Of a stretch of 64,000 bases of DNA, positions 53,306-62,678 are shown in pieces. Every line of letters begins with the position of its first letter. The stretch's first letter is position 1. The position numbers were made by a program, and so were the translations under genes. This DNA comes from Desulfobacterium sp. (GTDB lineage Bacteria; Desulfobacterota; Desulfobacteria; Desulfobacterales; Desulfobacteraceae). A model generated the notes under the pieces. That model saw nothing but the letters and a program-made list of their open reading frames with translations. It was not told where the DNA came from and made no database searches. Location: positions 1 through 64,000 of the forward strand of contig JAQYWC010000049.1 of assembly GCA_030145245.1 (NCBI GenBank), written 5' to 3'.

Positions 53306-55372
53306 CTAAATCCTGAACCTTCCGACCAGCAGGCCAAGCTCCCGGGCAAGTCCGGCCAGATTGCCGGCACCGGCGTTTACCTGGCCGCTGTTTTCCGACA
53401 TCTCCCTGGCAGACCTGTTTACCTCAGAGATGTCAGCGGTGATCCCCGAAGCAACGCCTGACACCTGGGCCATATTTTCGTTCACACTCTGAAGCCCTTC
53501 CGAAGCCTGGGAGACATTGCCGGCGATCTCACTTGTGGCTGCGGTCTGCTCCTCAATGGCCGTTGCAATGGTAAGGGTGATCTCGTTCACATCATTGATG
53601 ATCTTTAAAACATCATCAATCTCAGCCACGGTTTCCCCGGCCACATCCTGGATGCCTGTAATTTTTTTCCGGATCTCACTTGTGGCCTGGGCGGTCTGCA
53701 TTGAAAGTTCCTTGATTTCACCTGCCACAACGGCAAATCCCTTGCCGGCCTCGCCGGCCCTTGCCGCCTCGATGGTGGCGTTCAAAGCCAGAAGGTTGGT
53801 CTGTTCCGAGATGTCGGCAATGGCTTCTGTCACCTTTCCGATCTCATCGGCTGCGGCCCCAAGCCTGTTCATCTTTTCGGAAGCGCTTTCCGAGCTTGCT
53901 ACCGCCTCCTTGGAAATGGTCCTGGATTTTTCCGAATTGCCGGCGATCTCATTGATGGTGGAGGTCATCTCCTCGGTGGCGGCGGCAACCATGGCAATAT
54001 TGGCCGATGCCTGCTCCATTGCCGCAGCCACCGAAGTTATGCTTGTACCGGCCTCCTCCATGGCAGCTGCCACCGTGTCTGATCTCTCAGAGGTACCCCC
54101 GGCACCTGCCGCCAGCTTTTGAGAAATAGTCAAAAGCTCTTCAGAAGCACTACCCACGGCATCTGCATTGGATGAGGTTTCCGTGATAATGCCATGGATC
54201 TTCTCAATAAACGCGTTGAACCATTTGGCGAGTTCCCCGATCTCGTCCTTACTGTTGACCCCAAGACGCATGGTCAGGTCCCCCTCACCCCGGGCAATAT
54301 CCTTTAAACCGTCCACCACCCTGTTTATGGGTTTTACAATGAGGAATGTTGCAATGAAAAAGACAACACCAAAGAGAAAAATCACCGAGACAAGGCCGAT
54401 CATAATGCTCATATTCCTCAAGTCCCTTGCCTCTTCAAGCACCTTGTCCATGGGCACGGTTATGGCACAGCTCCAGGGCGTACCCGTATCTCCCAGGGTA
54501 AGGGGAGTATACGCAGTCAAAGCCATGCCAAGGGAGGGGGATTCCCTGAATCCGATATACTCTCTTCCATTTTTTACGGCCTGAATAATCTTCTCCTGAA
54601 TTTTAAACTCTCTTATATTTTTGCCAATACTCTTGTTCCCGCAGTTTGCCGCAATTGTTCCCTTGTTTGAAAGAAGCGTACAATACCCTGTTTCCAACGG
54701 CTTGATACTGTTGACAAGGTCTGCACACGCCTCCATTGAGAAATCAACCCCCACCACCCCCACAGGCTGATGATTTATGCGGATGGGAACAACAAGGCTT
54801 ATCATCATCATCTCCCTGCCGCTGATGCTATAAACCGAGGGTTCCATGATAAATTCCCGATTTTTTTCCATGGGAACATTATAATATACGGACGTTGCCC
54901 TGTCCGAGGAGTTGTAACTGTCGCATCTCTCCATTTCAACGCCACTGCCGGACCGGTACCAGTAGGGAACAAAGGCCCCTGTATCATTGTGGGAATCGGC
55001 CCGGGCCGCCGACTCCTTGTCCCTGCCGTCCATATCCTCCCACACACACCATATGCCCATGAACTTTTCATTATCTTCAAGAACCCTCTTCAGCATAATG
55101 TTCATGTCATCCCTGCCCACAAGCCTTTCTGCGGCTTTTAAACCGGAAAAGGTCTGGGCAAGGGTTCTTGCCGCATCAAGTGCGACCTCCACATTCCCTC
55201 CGATCTCCTCACCGTACCTGTGGGCCATCTGGGTGGTTATGATGAGCGCATCATTCCTCATACTTTCAAATGCCTTGACAGTGATATAAGTGATAACGGC
55301 CGAAAATGCGACAAGGACAATACCACAAATGGCGGTTATCATTTTGGTTTTCAGGCTGAAACGTTTAAACAT
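53306..55372 (-). CDS. Methyl-accepting chemotaxis protein with Cache sensor
   Basis: A 688-aa transmembrane chemoreceptor. An N-terminal helix ([20 protein letters not shown]) is followed by a periplasmic double-Cache domain (about 40-300; [28 protein letters not shown] is the typical Cache strand pair). A second helix is [21 protein letters not shown], then HAMP, then the long coiled-coil signalling domain with [20 protein letters not shown] at the hairpin tip. The start is the ATG at 55372, six bases after AAGGAG; a TTG two codons earlier is less likely. Cache receptors commonly sense amino acids or organic acids; ligand not readable. No che genes are nearby. Confidence 0.93.
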   Translation of the reverse strand: MFKRFSLKTKMITAICGIVLVAFSAVITYITVKAFESMRNDALIITTQMAHRYGEEIGGNVEVALDAARTLAQTFSGLKAAERLVGRDDMNIMLKRVLEDNEKFMGIWCVWEDMDGRDKESAARADSHNDTGAFVPYWYRSGSGVEMERCDSYNSSDRATSVYYNVPMEKNREFIMEPSVYSISGREMMMISLVVPIRINHQPVGVVGVDFSMEACADLVNSIKPLETGYCTLLSNKGTIAANCGNKSIGKNIREFKIQEKIIQAVKNGREYIGFRESPSLGMALTAYTPLTLGDTGTPWSCAITVPMDKVLEEARDLRNMSIMIGLVSVIFLFGVVFFIATFLIVKPINRVVDGLKDIARGEGDLTMRLGVNSKDEIGELAKWFNAFIEKIHGIITETSSNADAVGSASEELLTISQKLAAGAGGTSERSDTVAAAMEEAGTSITSVAAAMEQASANIAMVAAATEEMTSTINEIAGNSEKSRTISKEAVASSESASEKMNRLGAAADEIGKVTEAIADISEQTNLLALNATIEAARAGEAGKGFAVVAGEIKELSMQTAQATSEIRKKITGIQDVAGETVAEIDDVLKIINDVNEITLTIATAIEEQTAATSEIAGNVSQASEGLQSVNENMAQVSGVASGITADISEVNRSAREMSENSGQVNAGAGNLAGLARELGLLVGRFRI

Positions 55373-55736
55373 CCACAACTCCTTTTAGATTTACTTGATT
55401 TGAACACCCAATACACTGGCTCTTTTTCGGAAGGGATCCGGCCCGGGCCCCTGAAACTTCGCTCCATCGCTCCATCGTTAGCATAAAGCGTGCCATAACC
55501 GTAATCCCACCCAAAGGCAGCAAAGGGACCGATCAGCCCCAGGGACCACAAAAAAACCGGACAGGCCTGTCCGATATCGGGACAGGCCTGTCCGGTTTTA
55601 AAATTCCCCTTTATTTTTAAGGCATTACGCCGGACACCCCGTCCATGGGACAAGGATGTCCGATGGGAGAGCTGGCAGTCAGAAACCACGGCAGCCCCTC
55701 TCCCATTGAACCCTTGTGAAACCCTGACGTTATCTT
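55373..55736. other. Intergenic region between chemoreceptor and glutamate-synthase-like gene
   Basis: 364 bp. It holds the double palindrome/terminator at 55553-55599 and must contain the chemoreceptor promoter. No convincing ORF is present. Confidence 0.5.
55553..55599 (-). terminator. Bidirectional terminator made of two 14-bp palindromes
   Basis: Arms AAAACCGGACAGGCCTGTCC and its exact complement are separated by GATATCG. Each arm contains GGACAGGCCTGTCC, itself a perfect 14-bp palindrome. T-runs occur on both sides, six to seven on the minus strand. It lies 138 bp after the glutamate-synthase-like gene. Confidence 0.8.
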
Positions 55737-57389
55737 CTAGGCGTTGAGGATCCTTCTAGCGTTCTCGTCATTGACATCCGACACATGGGGGATGCCGGTC
55801 TCATGTGCCGTCTCCCGGTTGCCGGAAAAGATCTCGTTCCGGGAGATCTGGTCCAGGGAGAATTTCCTGGCACCGGCCATGAGCTGCTGGAGCCCGCAGC
55901 CGAGCTTGTCGGCCAGGGTCCAGAAGGCGATGGCACCATAGGGAATCTTCTTCATCTCGTCCCGGCCCAGCTTCTTTTCCAGATCGTGGTATCCGGCAAA
56001 GATCTCGTCGGCTGTTTTCCCCACCTCGAGCACGGTCTTGGGAAGCTCGTTCCAGTTGCCGTTCACCTCGGCCCTTCTTTCAGGATAGATGGAGCCTTCG
56101 ATGTTGGCACCCAGGAAGCCCGGGATCATGACAGCCCGGCCCATGCAGATGAGCTTGGTATAGGGGGCGCCCAGGGCCAGGGCCTTGAAGATGTGATCCT
56201 CCAGGGCAAACCCGCCGGCAAAGCTCATGTCCACCACGCTCTTGCCCTTGGCCGTCAGGATGGCCGCATACTCGTGGGCCTTGGCGTGGAGGTTGATGGA
56301 GGGCACGCCCCAGCTCTGCATCATATTCCAGGGGCTCATGCCCGTCCCCCCGCCCGAACCGTCGATGGTCAGAAGATCCAGCTTGGCGTCGGTGGCAAAC
56401 CGGATCGCCATGGCCAGCTCTTCCATGCCGTAGGAGCCAGTCTTGAGGGTGACCCGCTCAAATCCGATGGACCTTAAGTACTCCACGCTGTTCATGAAGT
56501 CCTCCTCCACCTTGGCCACGGAATCCAGATGGGTGCCCCCCAGCCGGCTGTGCCGGGCAAAGCTCTTGATGGCCCCCTGCTCAAACCCCTTCTGCACCTC
56601 GGGGATGGAGGGATCGGGATCCACCACATAACCGCGATCTTTCAGGAACATGGCGTAATCCAGGCTTCTAACCTGTATCTCCCCGCCGATGTTCTTGGCG
56701 CCCTGGCCCCATTTCAGCTCGATGATGCACTTGTCGCCATACTTGTCCACCACATATTCGGCCACCCCGTTCCGGGTGTCTTCCACATTGAGCTGGACGA
56801 TGATCGCCCCATACCCGTCATAATAGCGCAGATAGGTGTCTATCCTCCGGTCCAGCTCCGGGGCCGACCGGATCTTGCCCTGCTTGCTCTCCCCGGGTGC
56901 GATCTTTGAGCCCCGGTCCACCCCCACCACGTTTTCGCCGATCACCACGGGAATGCCCACCAGGGCCCCGCCAATGGCAAAGGCGTCCCAGTACTTTTCC
57001 GCAATAAAGGTGGAGCCCATGGCGCCTGTCATCAGGGGCATGCGAATCCGGGTCTTTTTTCGCTTACCGAATTCAGTGGCCAGGTTGACGTTGGGAAAGA
57101 TACAGTCGTCCGGGCTGTGGGTCATGGCGCCGGTGATGCCCTGGGAACCGTAGGCGTAGCCCTGGATCCGCAGGGAGTTGTAGGAGACCCCCACATGGGT
57201 GGTGTTGTTCCCCCCGGCCGTGACAAGGCCGAAGCTCCTGGGATAAAGCAGCTTTCGGCCCACCATGCTCGACAGCCAGGTTTCGCATTTCCCCTTGCAG
57301 TCGGCACGGCAAAGGGTACAAAGACCGGATTCGGCGGGATTTCCACGGTTGGTGGTTCCAAGGACATCGTTTGACTTTGCAAATCTCAT
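55737..57389 (-). CDS. FMN-binding glutamate-synthase-like protein
   Basis: A 550-aa relative of the GltB central domain without an amidotransferase or GXGXG domain. N-terminal cysteines CTLCRADCKGKC may bind an Fe-S cluster. Barrel motifs include RMPLMTGAMGSTFIAEKYWD, IELKWGQGAKNIGGEI and LLTIDGSGGGTGMSPWNMMQ. A set of TIM-barrel residues for FMN is retained. Function is not necessarily glutamate synthesis; proteins of this group are found next to glutamine synthetase or amino-acid transporters. It follows the permease by 144 bp including a hairpin. AGGAG precedes its ATG. Confidence 0.85.
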   Translation of the reverse strand: MRFAKSNDVLGTTNRGNPAESGLCTLCRADCKGKCETWLSSMVGRKLLYPRSFGLVTAGGNNTTHVGVSYNSLRIQGYAYGSQGITGAMTHSPDDCIFPNVNLATEFGKRKKTRIRMPLMTGAMGSTFIAEKYWDAFAIGGALVGIPVVIGENVVGVDRGSKIAPGESKQGKIRSAPELDRRIDTYLRYYDGYGAIIVQLNVEDTRNGVAEYVVDKYGDKCIIELKWGQGAKNIGGEIQVRSLDYAMFLKDRGYVVDPDPSIPEVQKGFEQGAIKSFARHSRLGGTHLDSVAKVEEDFMNSVEYLRSIGFERVTLKTGSYGMEELAMAIRFATDAKLDLLTIDGSGGGTGMSPWNMMQSWGVPSINLHAKAHEYAAILTAKGKSVVDMSFAGGFALEDHIFKALALGAPYTKLICMGRAVMIPGFLGANIEGSIYPERRAEVNGNWNELPKTVLEVGKTADEIFAGYHDLEKKLGRDEMKKIPYGAIAFWTLADKLGCGLQQLMAGARKFSLDQISRNEIFSGNRETAHETGIPHVSDVNDENARRILNA

Positions 57390-57433
57390 GGCAGTTTCTC
57401 CTGTTTAAAAAAATGTTAAACGGCAGAACGCAA

Positions 57434-57468
57434 AAAGGCGCCTGCCTTTCAAAGAAAGAGACGCCTTT
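57434..57468 (-). terminator. Hairpin between permease and glutamate-synthase-like gene
   Basis: On the minus strand AAAGGCG pairs with CGCCTTT, followed by TTG. It is a weak terminator or attenuator that would lower expression of the downstream gene relative to the permease. Confidence 0.5.
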
Positions 57469-57533
57469 GTCCATTTTAGATTCGATCGGGTCAGCACCCC
57501 ATTGTGCCGGAAGGTATCAGCGTTGATACCTAC

Positions 57534-58997
57534 TTAATTCAATACGTTGCCCCGGCCCTGGTTGTCAAGTCTTTTCGCGAATTCGCCCCCCCGGCCCCCC
57601 TGTTTTTTCGCCCTGGGCCTGAAATGCCAGAGGCCGATGCCATAGACCACCAGGACCACTGGAACGCTGGCAAAGAGCATGTAACGGTAATCCGGCTCAA
57701 GGTAGAGGCCGAGGATGACCGCAAGGTTGATCAACAGGGTGGCCACCGGCACAAAGGGAAACAGGGGGGTCCTGAAGACCAGATCCTTTACTTTTCCCCC
57801 CTTGGCGATAAACGCCCGCCTGAAGTTGATCTGGCAGACGGCGATCACCATCCAGATAAGGCAGCCGGTGAGCCCGGTGCTGGAGATGAGAAAGAGATAA
57901 ACCGTGTCTGCGGCAATGGCCTTGGTCAGCAATGAGGCACAAGCCACGGCCACGGTGACAAGGATGGCGTTGTAGGGCACCCCGTGGGCGTTGAGCTTGC
58001 CCAGGAACCGTGGGGCCTGTCCGTCCCTGGACATGGACCAGAGAAGCCGGGAGGAGGCATAGAGGCCGGAGTTCCCGGCGGAAAGAGCAGCCGTGAGCAC
58101 CACCAGTGTCATCACCGTCTTTGCATAGGGGATACCGGTGAGGGTGAACACATGGGCAAAGGGGCTCTCCATCACCCCCGACGCTGTAAAGGGGATGGTT
58201 GCGGCCAGCACAAACACGGCCAGCCAGAAAAAGATAACAATGCGCAGCACAACGGCCCTGATCACCCGGGGAACGTTCTCACTGGGGTTTTCGCACTCGC
58301 CTGCGGCAATGCCCACAAGCTCGGATCCCTGGAAGGAATAGACAACGGCCACCATGGTGATCACCACCGCCCCGAAACCGTTGGGAAAGAGGCCTTTGTC
58401 CGTCACAAAGTTTGTCAGCCCCCGGGGGTCCATGTCGCCCCAGCCAAAGATGAGGCCGAGCCCTGCCAGAATAAAGACCACAATGGCGATGATCTTGATG
58501 CTGGCGAACCAGAATTCGCTCTCCCCGTAAGCCTTGACTGACAACAGGTTCAGCAACGACAATAACACCGCAAACAGGGCGCACCAGAGGTAGATGGGCA
58601 CAGATGGAAAAAAGGTGTTCATGATGATGCCGGAGGCCGTGAAATCCGCGGCAATGCACAGGGCCCAGCTCAGCCAGTAGAGCCAGCCGGTGGCAAAGCC
58701 TGCCGCAGGAGAGATGAACCGGGTGGCATAGGTCTGGAACGAGCCTGCCACGGGCATGGCCGTTGCGAGCTCCCCGAGACAAAGCAGGACAAGGTACATG
58801 ATCAACCCGCCCACCATGTAGGCGAGCACCGTTCCCAGGGGCCCGGCCGTGTTGATGGTGTACCCCACCCCCATGAACAGCCCGGTACCGATGGTGCCGC
58901 CGATGGATATCATCAGCAGGTGGCGGCCCTTCATCTCCCGCTTCAGGCCCTTGTGTTCCGTTACGAAATTCCCAGCATCTGTGTTGCTCTTGTCCAT
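57534..58997 (-). CDS. APC-family amino-acid permease
   Basis: A 487-aa inner-membrane transporter with about twelve hydrophobic helices. It begins with LKREMKGRHLLMISIGGTIG, which is the conserved first-helix region of the amino-acid permease subfamily, and continues LFMGVGYTINTAGPLG. The consensus amphipathic segment is SRDGQAPRFLGKLNAHGVPYNA. The ligand is not evident; neighbouring genes point to glutamate/glutamine or a related amino acid. The start is preceded by GGGGAGG at about 10 bp. The upstream 205-bp leader separates it from the GAF-ANTAR gene and may contain its control hairpins. Confidence 0.9.
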   Translation of the reverse strand: MDKSNTDAGNFVTEHKGLKREMKGRHLLMISIGGTIGTGLFMGVGYTINTAGPLGTVLAYMVGGLIMYLVLLCLGELATAMPVAGSFQTYATRFISPAAGFATGWLYWLSWALCIAADFTASGIIMNTFFPSVPIYLWCALFAVLLSLLNLLSVKAYGESEFWFASIKIIAIVVFILAGLGLIFGWGDMDPRGLTNFVTDKGLFPNGFGAVVITMVAVVYSFQGSELVGIAAGECENPSENVPRVIRAVVLRIVIFFWLAVFVLAATIPFTASGVMESPFAHVFTLTGIPYAKTVMTLVVLTAALSAGNSGLYASSRLLWSMSRDGQAPRFLGKLNAHGVPYNAILVTVAVACASLLTKAIAADTVYLFLISSTGLTGCLIWMVIAVCQINFRRAFIAKGGKVKDLVFRTPLFPFVPVATLLINLAVILGLYLEPDYRYMLFASVPVVLVVYGIGLWHFRPRAKKQGGRGGEFAKRLDNQGRGNVLN

Positions 58998-59202
58998 CTC
59001 CGGTCAACCTCCCCATCATCTGCTCTCCGGATGTGTCACTTGCCTGCAGTCAGCTTGACAAACGTGGCACTCCTTTGTGAAAACGAATACGCCATTGCAC
59101 AACAGAGCAATAAACCATTTTCAAAAGAATAAAAAGCATTCATTTTATTTTTCAGAGTTCATGACGGGGGCCGGCAGACAGGGCCGGAGAACAGGGCGGG
59201 GG

Positions 59203-59952
59203 TCACCGGTTTGAGTTGAAGATCTCGTTGGAGAGGATCACGGCCTCGGCCACCTCCCGGATCGTTTTGCGGGAATCCATGCTCCGCTTCTGGAGCCACC
59301 GATAGGCGTCGTTGCCGGTCATGGCCCGCTGGTGCATGAGGATCTCCTTGGCCTGCTCGATCTTTTTACGGGCCTCTAGCTCTTCCCGGATCACCTTTGT
59401 CTTGACCATGAGCTCGGTGTTGAGGATGGCCACTGCGGACTGGTTGGCCACGGCAGTCAAAAGGTTCACCTCGGTATCGGAGAAATCATGGGGCTCGGCC
59501 GTGAAACAGTTGAGCACGCCGATCACGGTTTCATCCCGTGTCTGCAGGGGAATCCCGGCCATGGAGACCAGGCCCAGGCGCTTTGCCATCTCCTTCTCCT
59601 TAAACCTGCGGCTCTTCATGATCTCCTTGAGCAACAGGGGCTGCCGGTGGGTGACCACATGGCCGACCACCCCCTCGTTCAGGCTCAGGGAGCGGTCCTT
59701 GATATACTCGGGGGAGATGGACTGGGTGGCCTTCAGGCGAATCCTGGGGGGATCCTCCTCCGGGTTGATCAGCCAGAGGGAGCAGATCTCCACCCCGGTC
59801 ACCCGGGCTGTCACCATAACAATCAGCTTGAGGAGATCCTCGATGTACAGATCCGAGGTGATGGCCCGGCTGATGTCGGTCAGTGCCTTGATATATCCGT
59901 TGTAGATATCGGAATCCTGTGGTTGCATCTTCCAGTTATAGTCAGAAACCAC
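59203..59952 (-). CDS. GAF-ANTAR RNA-binding antiterminator
   Basis: A 249-aa regulator. Residues 20-175 are a GAF sensor (ITSDLYIEDLLKLIVMVTAR, VSMAGIPLQTRDETVIGVLN). Residues 185-245 form an ANTAR RNA-binding three-helix domain (ARKKIEQAKEILMHQRAM, AYRWLQKRSMDSRKTIREVA). Such proteins bind paired stem-loops in leader RNA and block termination of nitrogen-metabolism operons. It lies directly upstream of the permease and glutamate-synthase-like gene on the same strand, the classical arrangement for controlling them. The start is GTG; ATG 59928 is an alternative without better support. Confidence 0.88.
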   Translation of the reverse strand: MVSDYNWKMQPQDSDIYNGYIKALTDISRAITSDLYIEDLLKLIVMVTARVTGVEICSLWLINPEEDPPRIRLKATQSISPEYIKDRSLSLNEGVVGHVVTHRQPLLLKEIMKSRRFKEKEMAKRLGLVSMAGIPLQTRDETVIGVLNCFTAEPHDFSDTEVNLLTAVANQSAVAILNTELMVKTKVIREELEARKKIEQAKEILMHQRAMTGNDAYRWLQKRSMDSRKTIREVAEAVILSNEIFNSNR

Positions 59953-60005
59953 CCGTCAAGGTCAACAAAAAAATGGCGTGCCCATGGAAGCGCCCCCCCC
60001 CGTTT

Positions 60006-60776
60006 TCAGGAAGCGATCCTGTTGCGGTCCGAAAGGGCGGTGAGCAACGAATTGCGCATCACCTCGTCCTCATAGGCGAGGAAATCCGAGAGCTCCTGTA
60101 CCGGATAGTTGAGCAACCGCTTGATGCCCCGGATGGCGGCCGGGTTTTTCCGGGAAAACTCCTCTGCCACCCTGAACGCCCCGGTCTCGAGCTGATCAGC
60201 CGGCACCACCCTGTTCACAAGCCCCAGGGACAGGGCTTCCCCGGCGCAGATATCCCTTCCGGAATAGAGCAGCTCGGCCGTGGCCCCCCGGCCCATGAGC
60301 CGCTCAAAGAAAAAGATCCCGCCACCCTTTGGCAACAGCCCCATCTCCACACAGGGGTTCTGGAAAACCGTATCATCCCCGGCAATCCGCCAGTCACAGG
60401 CAAATCCCATGTTAAAAAAAACCGGGGCCACCACGCCCCTGCCCCCATGGATCACCATCTTCCTGAATTGAACCATCTTCAGGACAAACTGGTTCACCGC
60501 ATTGTTCAGCCGGTCAAGATCGCCAAGATTCGCCTGGCCCGTGGCAAACTGCCGGTAAAATCGCTGGCAGGCCTCCTGGTCCATGCGCCGGGGCGCGCCA
60601 AAGATCAGGACCACCCTCACCTTTGGGTCTGCCTCAACCTGGTCAAGAAAGCGGAACAATCGATCCTTGGCATCCAGGCGGGTCAGGTTCTTGAGAAGGC
60701 CTTCCTTGAATTTCACCACCGCCACCCGTCCTTGTCTCTTGCCGGAGAACAGGCTTGCGTCCTCACAATAGTCCAT
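60006..60776 (-). CDS. Enoyl-CoA hydratase/isomerase-family protein
   Basis: A 256-aa crotonase-fold protein from ATG 60776 (AAGGAGGAGCC upstream). VVLIFGAPRRMDQEAC and GRGVVAPVFFNMGFACDWRI give the two oxyanion-hole regions, although the consensus glycine-rich motif is modified. FFERLMGRGATAELLYSGRDICAGEALSLG is the typical C-terminal half. Catalytic glutamates of true hydratases are not clearly both present, so the exact reaction is uncertain. It is separated from the HD gene by 219 bp and probably has its own promoter. Confidence 0.8.
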   Translation of the reverse strand: MDYCEDASLFSGKRQGRVAVVKFKEGLLKNLTRLDAKDRLFRFLDQVEADPKVRVVLIFGAPRRMDQEACQRFYRQFATGQANLGDLDRLNNAVNQFVLKMVQFRKMVIHGGRGVVAPVFFNMGFACDWRIAGDDTVFQNPCVEMGLLPKGGGIFFFERLMGRGATAELLYSGRDICAGEALSLGLVNRVVPADQLETGAFRVAEEFSRKNPAAIRGIKRLLNYPVQELSDFLAYEDEVMRNSLLTALSDRNRIAS

Positions 60777-60995
60777 CATGGCTCCTCCTTGGGGTTCTGG
60801 GTTTTCGCAAACAACAGCGAACAACCGTACTCGCCAAGACAAGAAGAGCAAAGGACGTGCCACCACGGCAACACGCCAAGGCCCCCTTCAGGAGAGGGGC
60901 GCGCCACCCGGCTGGCACCACCCGGGTGTCAGCATTTTTGCCGGATTGTAAACGGATTTTCCACAATGGTAAGCAAAAATTCCCTGAAGGGGTCG

Positions 60996-61547
60996 TTACG
61001 GGGAGGGGATGAGCTGGTCCGCCCATTGGGAAAAGCGTTGGGCATGGGTGGCATCGATGCGGGCAAGCTCGGCTATGACGGTTTCCCTGCTCTTTTCCCC
61101 CGTCTCTTTTTCCGGGCTCTTGGAAAAGAATTTATCCGCCACGCAGATGATGGTCTCCTCCAGGGTCTGGGGCACCATGTCCCGGCAGGGAAGGGGAAGC
61201 CCCTGGTTGAGGATGTTCTCCCGGGTGATGCCGGCACCGGTGTGGCGCTCGGCCACAAGGCCGTGGCCGGGCAACCCGAGGGTGTCCAGGAGTTCTCTTC
61301 CAAGAAAGCCGTGGCAGAGGTAGGCATGTTTGCCAAAACACCCGATGCCAGGGGCATTGGTCATGAAGATCCCGATATCATGGAGCATGGCCGCCTCCCG
61401 GATGAACGTCAGATCCGGCGTTAAATGGGAGAGGCGGCTTGCGATCTCAAGACTCTTGTCCGCCACCTCTTCCCCATGCCGCATCATGATCTCGCAGGCC
61501 TTGGATCCCTTGGGATAGTATTCGAGAATGATCTCCCGGGGGGTCAT
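60996..61547 (-). CDS. HD-domain phosphohydrolase
   Basis: A 183-aa metal-dependent phosphohydrolase. The HD motif is REAAMLHDIGIFMT, with upstream HGEEVADKSLEI and downstream HAYLCHGFLGRELLD giving the remaining histidine ligands, and TIICVADKFFSK the last aspartate. Substrate unknown; nucleotide or nucleotide-derived compounds are usual. Its ATG overlaps the prfB stop by ATGA. Confidence 0.88.
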   Translation of the reverse strand: MTPREIILEYYPKGSKACEIMMRHGEEVADKSLEIASRLSHLTPDLTFIREAAMLHDIGIFMTNAPGIGCFGKHAYLCHGFLGRELLDTLGLPGHGLVAERHTGAGITRENILNQGLPLPCRDMVPQTLEETIICVADKFFSKSPEKETGEKSRETVIAELARIDATHAQRFSQWADQLIPSP

Positions 61548-62645
61548 TTTACCTTGCCCGAGATCAGGGTCTCTTCGATGAACCGGTCGATATTGCCGTC
61601 CAATACCTTGTCCACGTCCCCCATCTCAAAATCGGTGCGATGATCCTTGACCATCCGGTAGGGATGAAGCACATAGGACCGGATCTGGCTGCCCCAGGCA
61701 ATATCGTCCTTGCCGTCGTGGAGGTCCTGCATCTTCCGGTTCTGCTTCTCCTTTTCGATCTGGTAGAGTCGCGACTGAAGCACCTTCATGGCGATCTCCT
61801 TGTTCCTGTGCTGGGAGGGCTCCTGCTGGCACTGGACCACCACCCCGGAAGGCATATGGGTGATACGCACGGCACTACTGGTCTTGTTCACGTGCTGGCC
61901 GCCGGCACCGCTTGCCCGGAACACGTCGATCCTCAGATCCCCTTCATCGATCTCCACCCGGATCTCGTCCTTGAGCTCAGGATAGACAAATACCGAGGCA
62001 AACGAGGTCTGGCGCTTTCCATTGGCATTGAACGGAGAGATCCGCACCAAACGGTGCACCCCGGACTCCACCTTGAGCAGGCCGTAGCTGTATTCGCCGG
62101 ACACGCTGAAGGTGACACCCTTGACACCGGCTTCGTCCCCTGGCTGGAAATCGATCATCTGGAATTTAAACCCTTTTTTATCCACCCACCTGGAATACAT
62201 GCGAAAGAGCATCTCGGTCCAGTCCTGGGAATCGGTGCCACCGGCCCCGGCGTTGATGGAAACGATGGCGTTCTTGTCATCGTCTTCGCCGTCCAGCATG
62301 ATGGCCACTGAAAAGGTTTTAACCCGGGCCTCAAGCTCCCCAAGCTGGCGGGCCACCTCCTGCTCGGTTTCCTTGTCCCCCTCTTCATGGGCAAGTTCCA
62401 GCAGGGTTTCCGCATCCTCGATCTCTTCAAAGATGCCGTCCCAGGTGTCGATGAGGTCGGAAACCCGTGTCCTCTCCTTTAACAGGGTTGTGGCACGGTC
62501 CGGGTCGTTCCAGAAATCCTCCCGGGCGGTCATGCTCTCCAGTTCCCTTAAACGGTTTCTCTTGACAGGAAGGTCAAAGATACTCCTTGAGCTGTTCTGC
62601 TTTTTCGTAAAACCCTGCTATGCTCTGTTTAAGTTCTGCGGACAT
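61544..62645 (-). CDS. prfB: Peptide chain release factor 2, with programmed +1 frameshift
   Basis: Terminates translation at UGA and UAA. The gene starts at ATG 62645 (AGGAG upstream) with a 23-codon first frame ending ...LKEYL and TGA (62574-62576). The site AAGGAGTATCTTTGAC is the classical RF2 frameshift signal: an internal Shine-Dalgarno, then CTT slippage at 62577-62579 and the UGA. A +1 shift gives 366 aa continuing DLPVKRNRLRELESMTARED. The body has the SPF tripeptide (ISPFNANG) that reads UGA and the catalytic GAGGQHVNK motif. The protein therefore autoregulates its own level. The ORF beginning 62533 is only the downstream part. Confidence 0.97.
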
Positions 62646-62678
62646 GTTCTATCTCCTGATTTTTTTATCTGATATAAG

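Noticed and set aside
59919-61424. 501-codon plus-strand ORF
   Set aside because: Runs antisense through an enoyl-CoA hydratase-like gene and an HD gene and their intergenic region; no domain.
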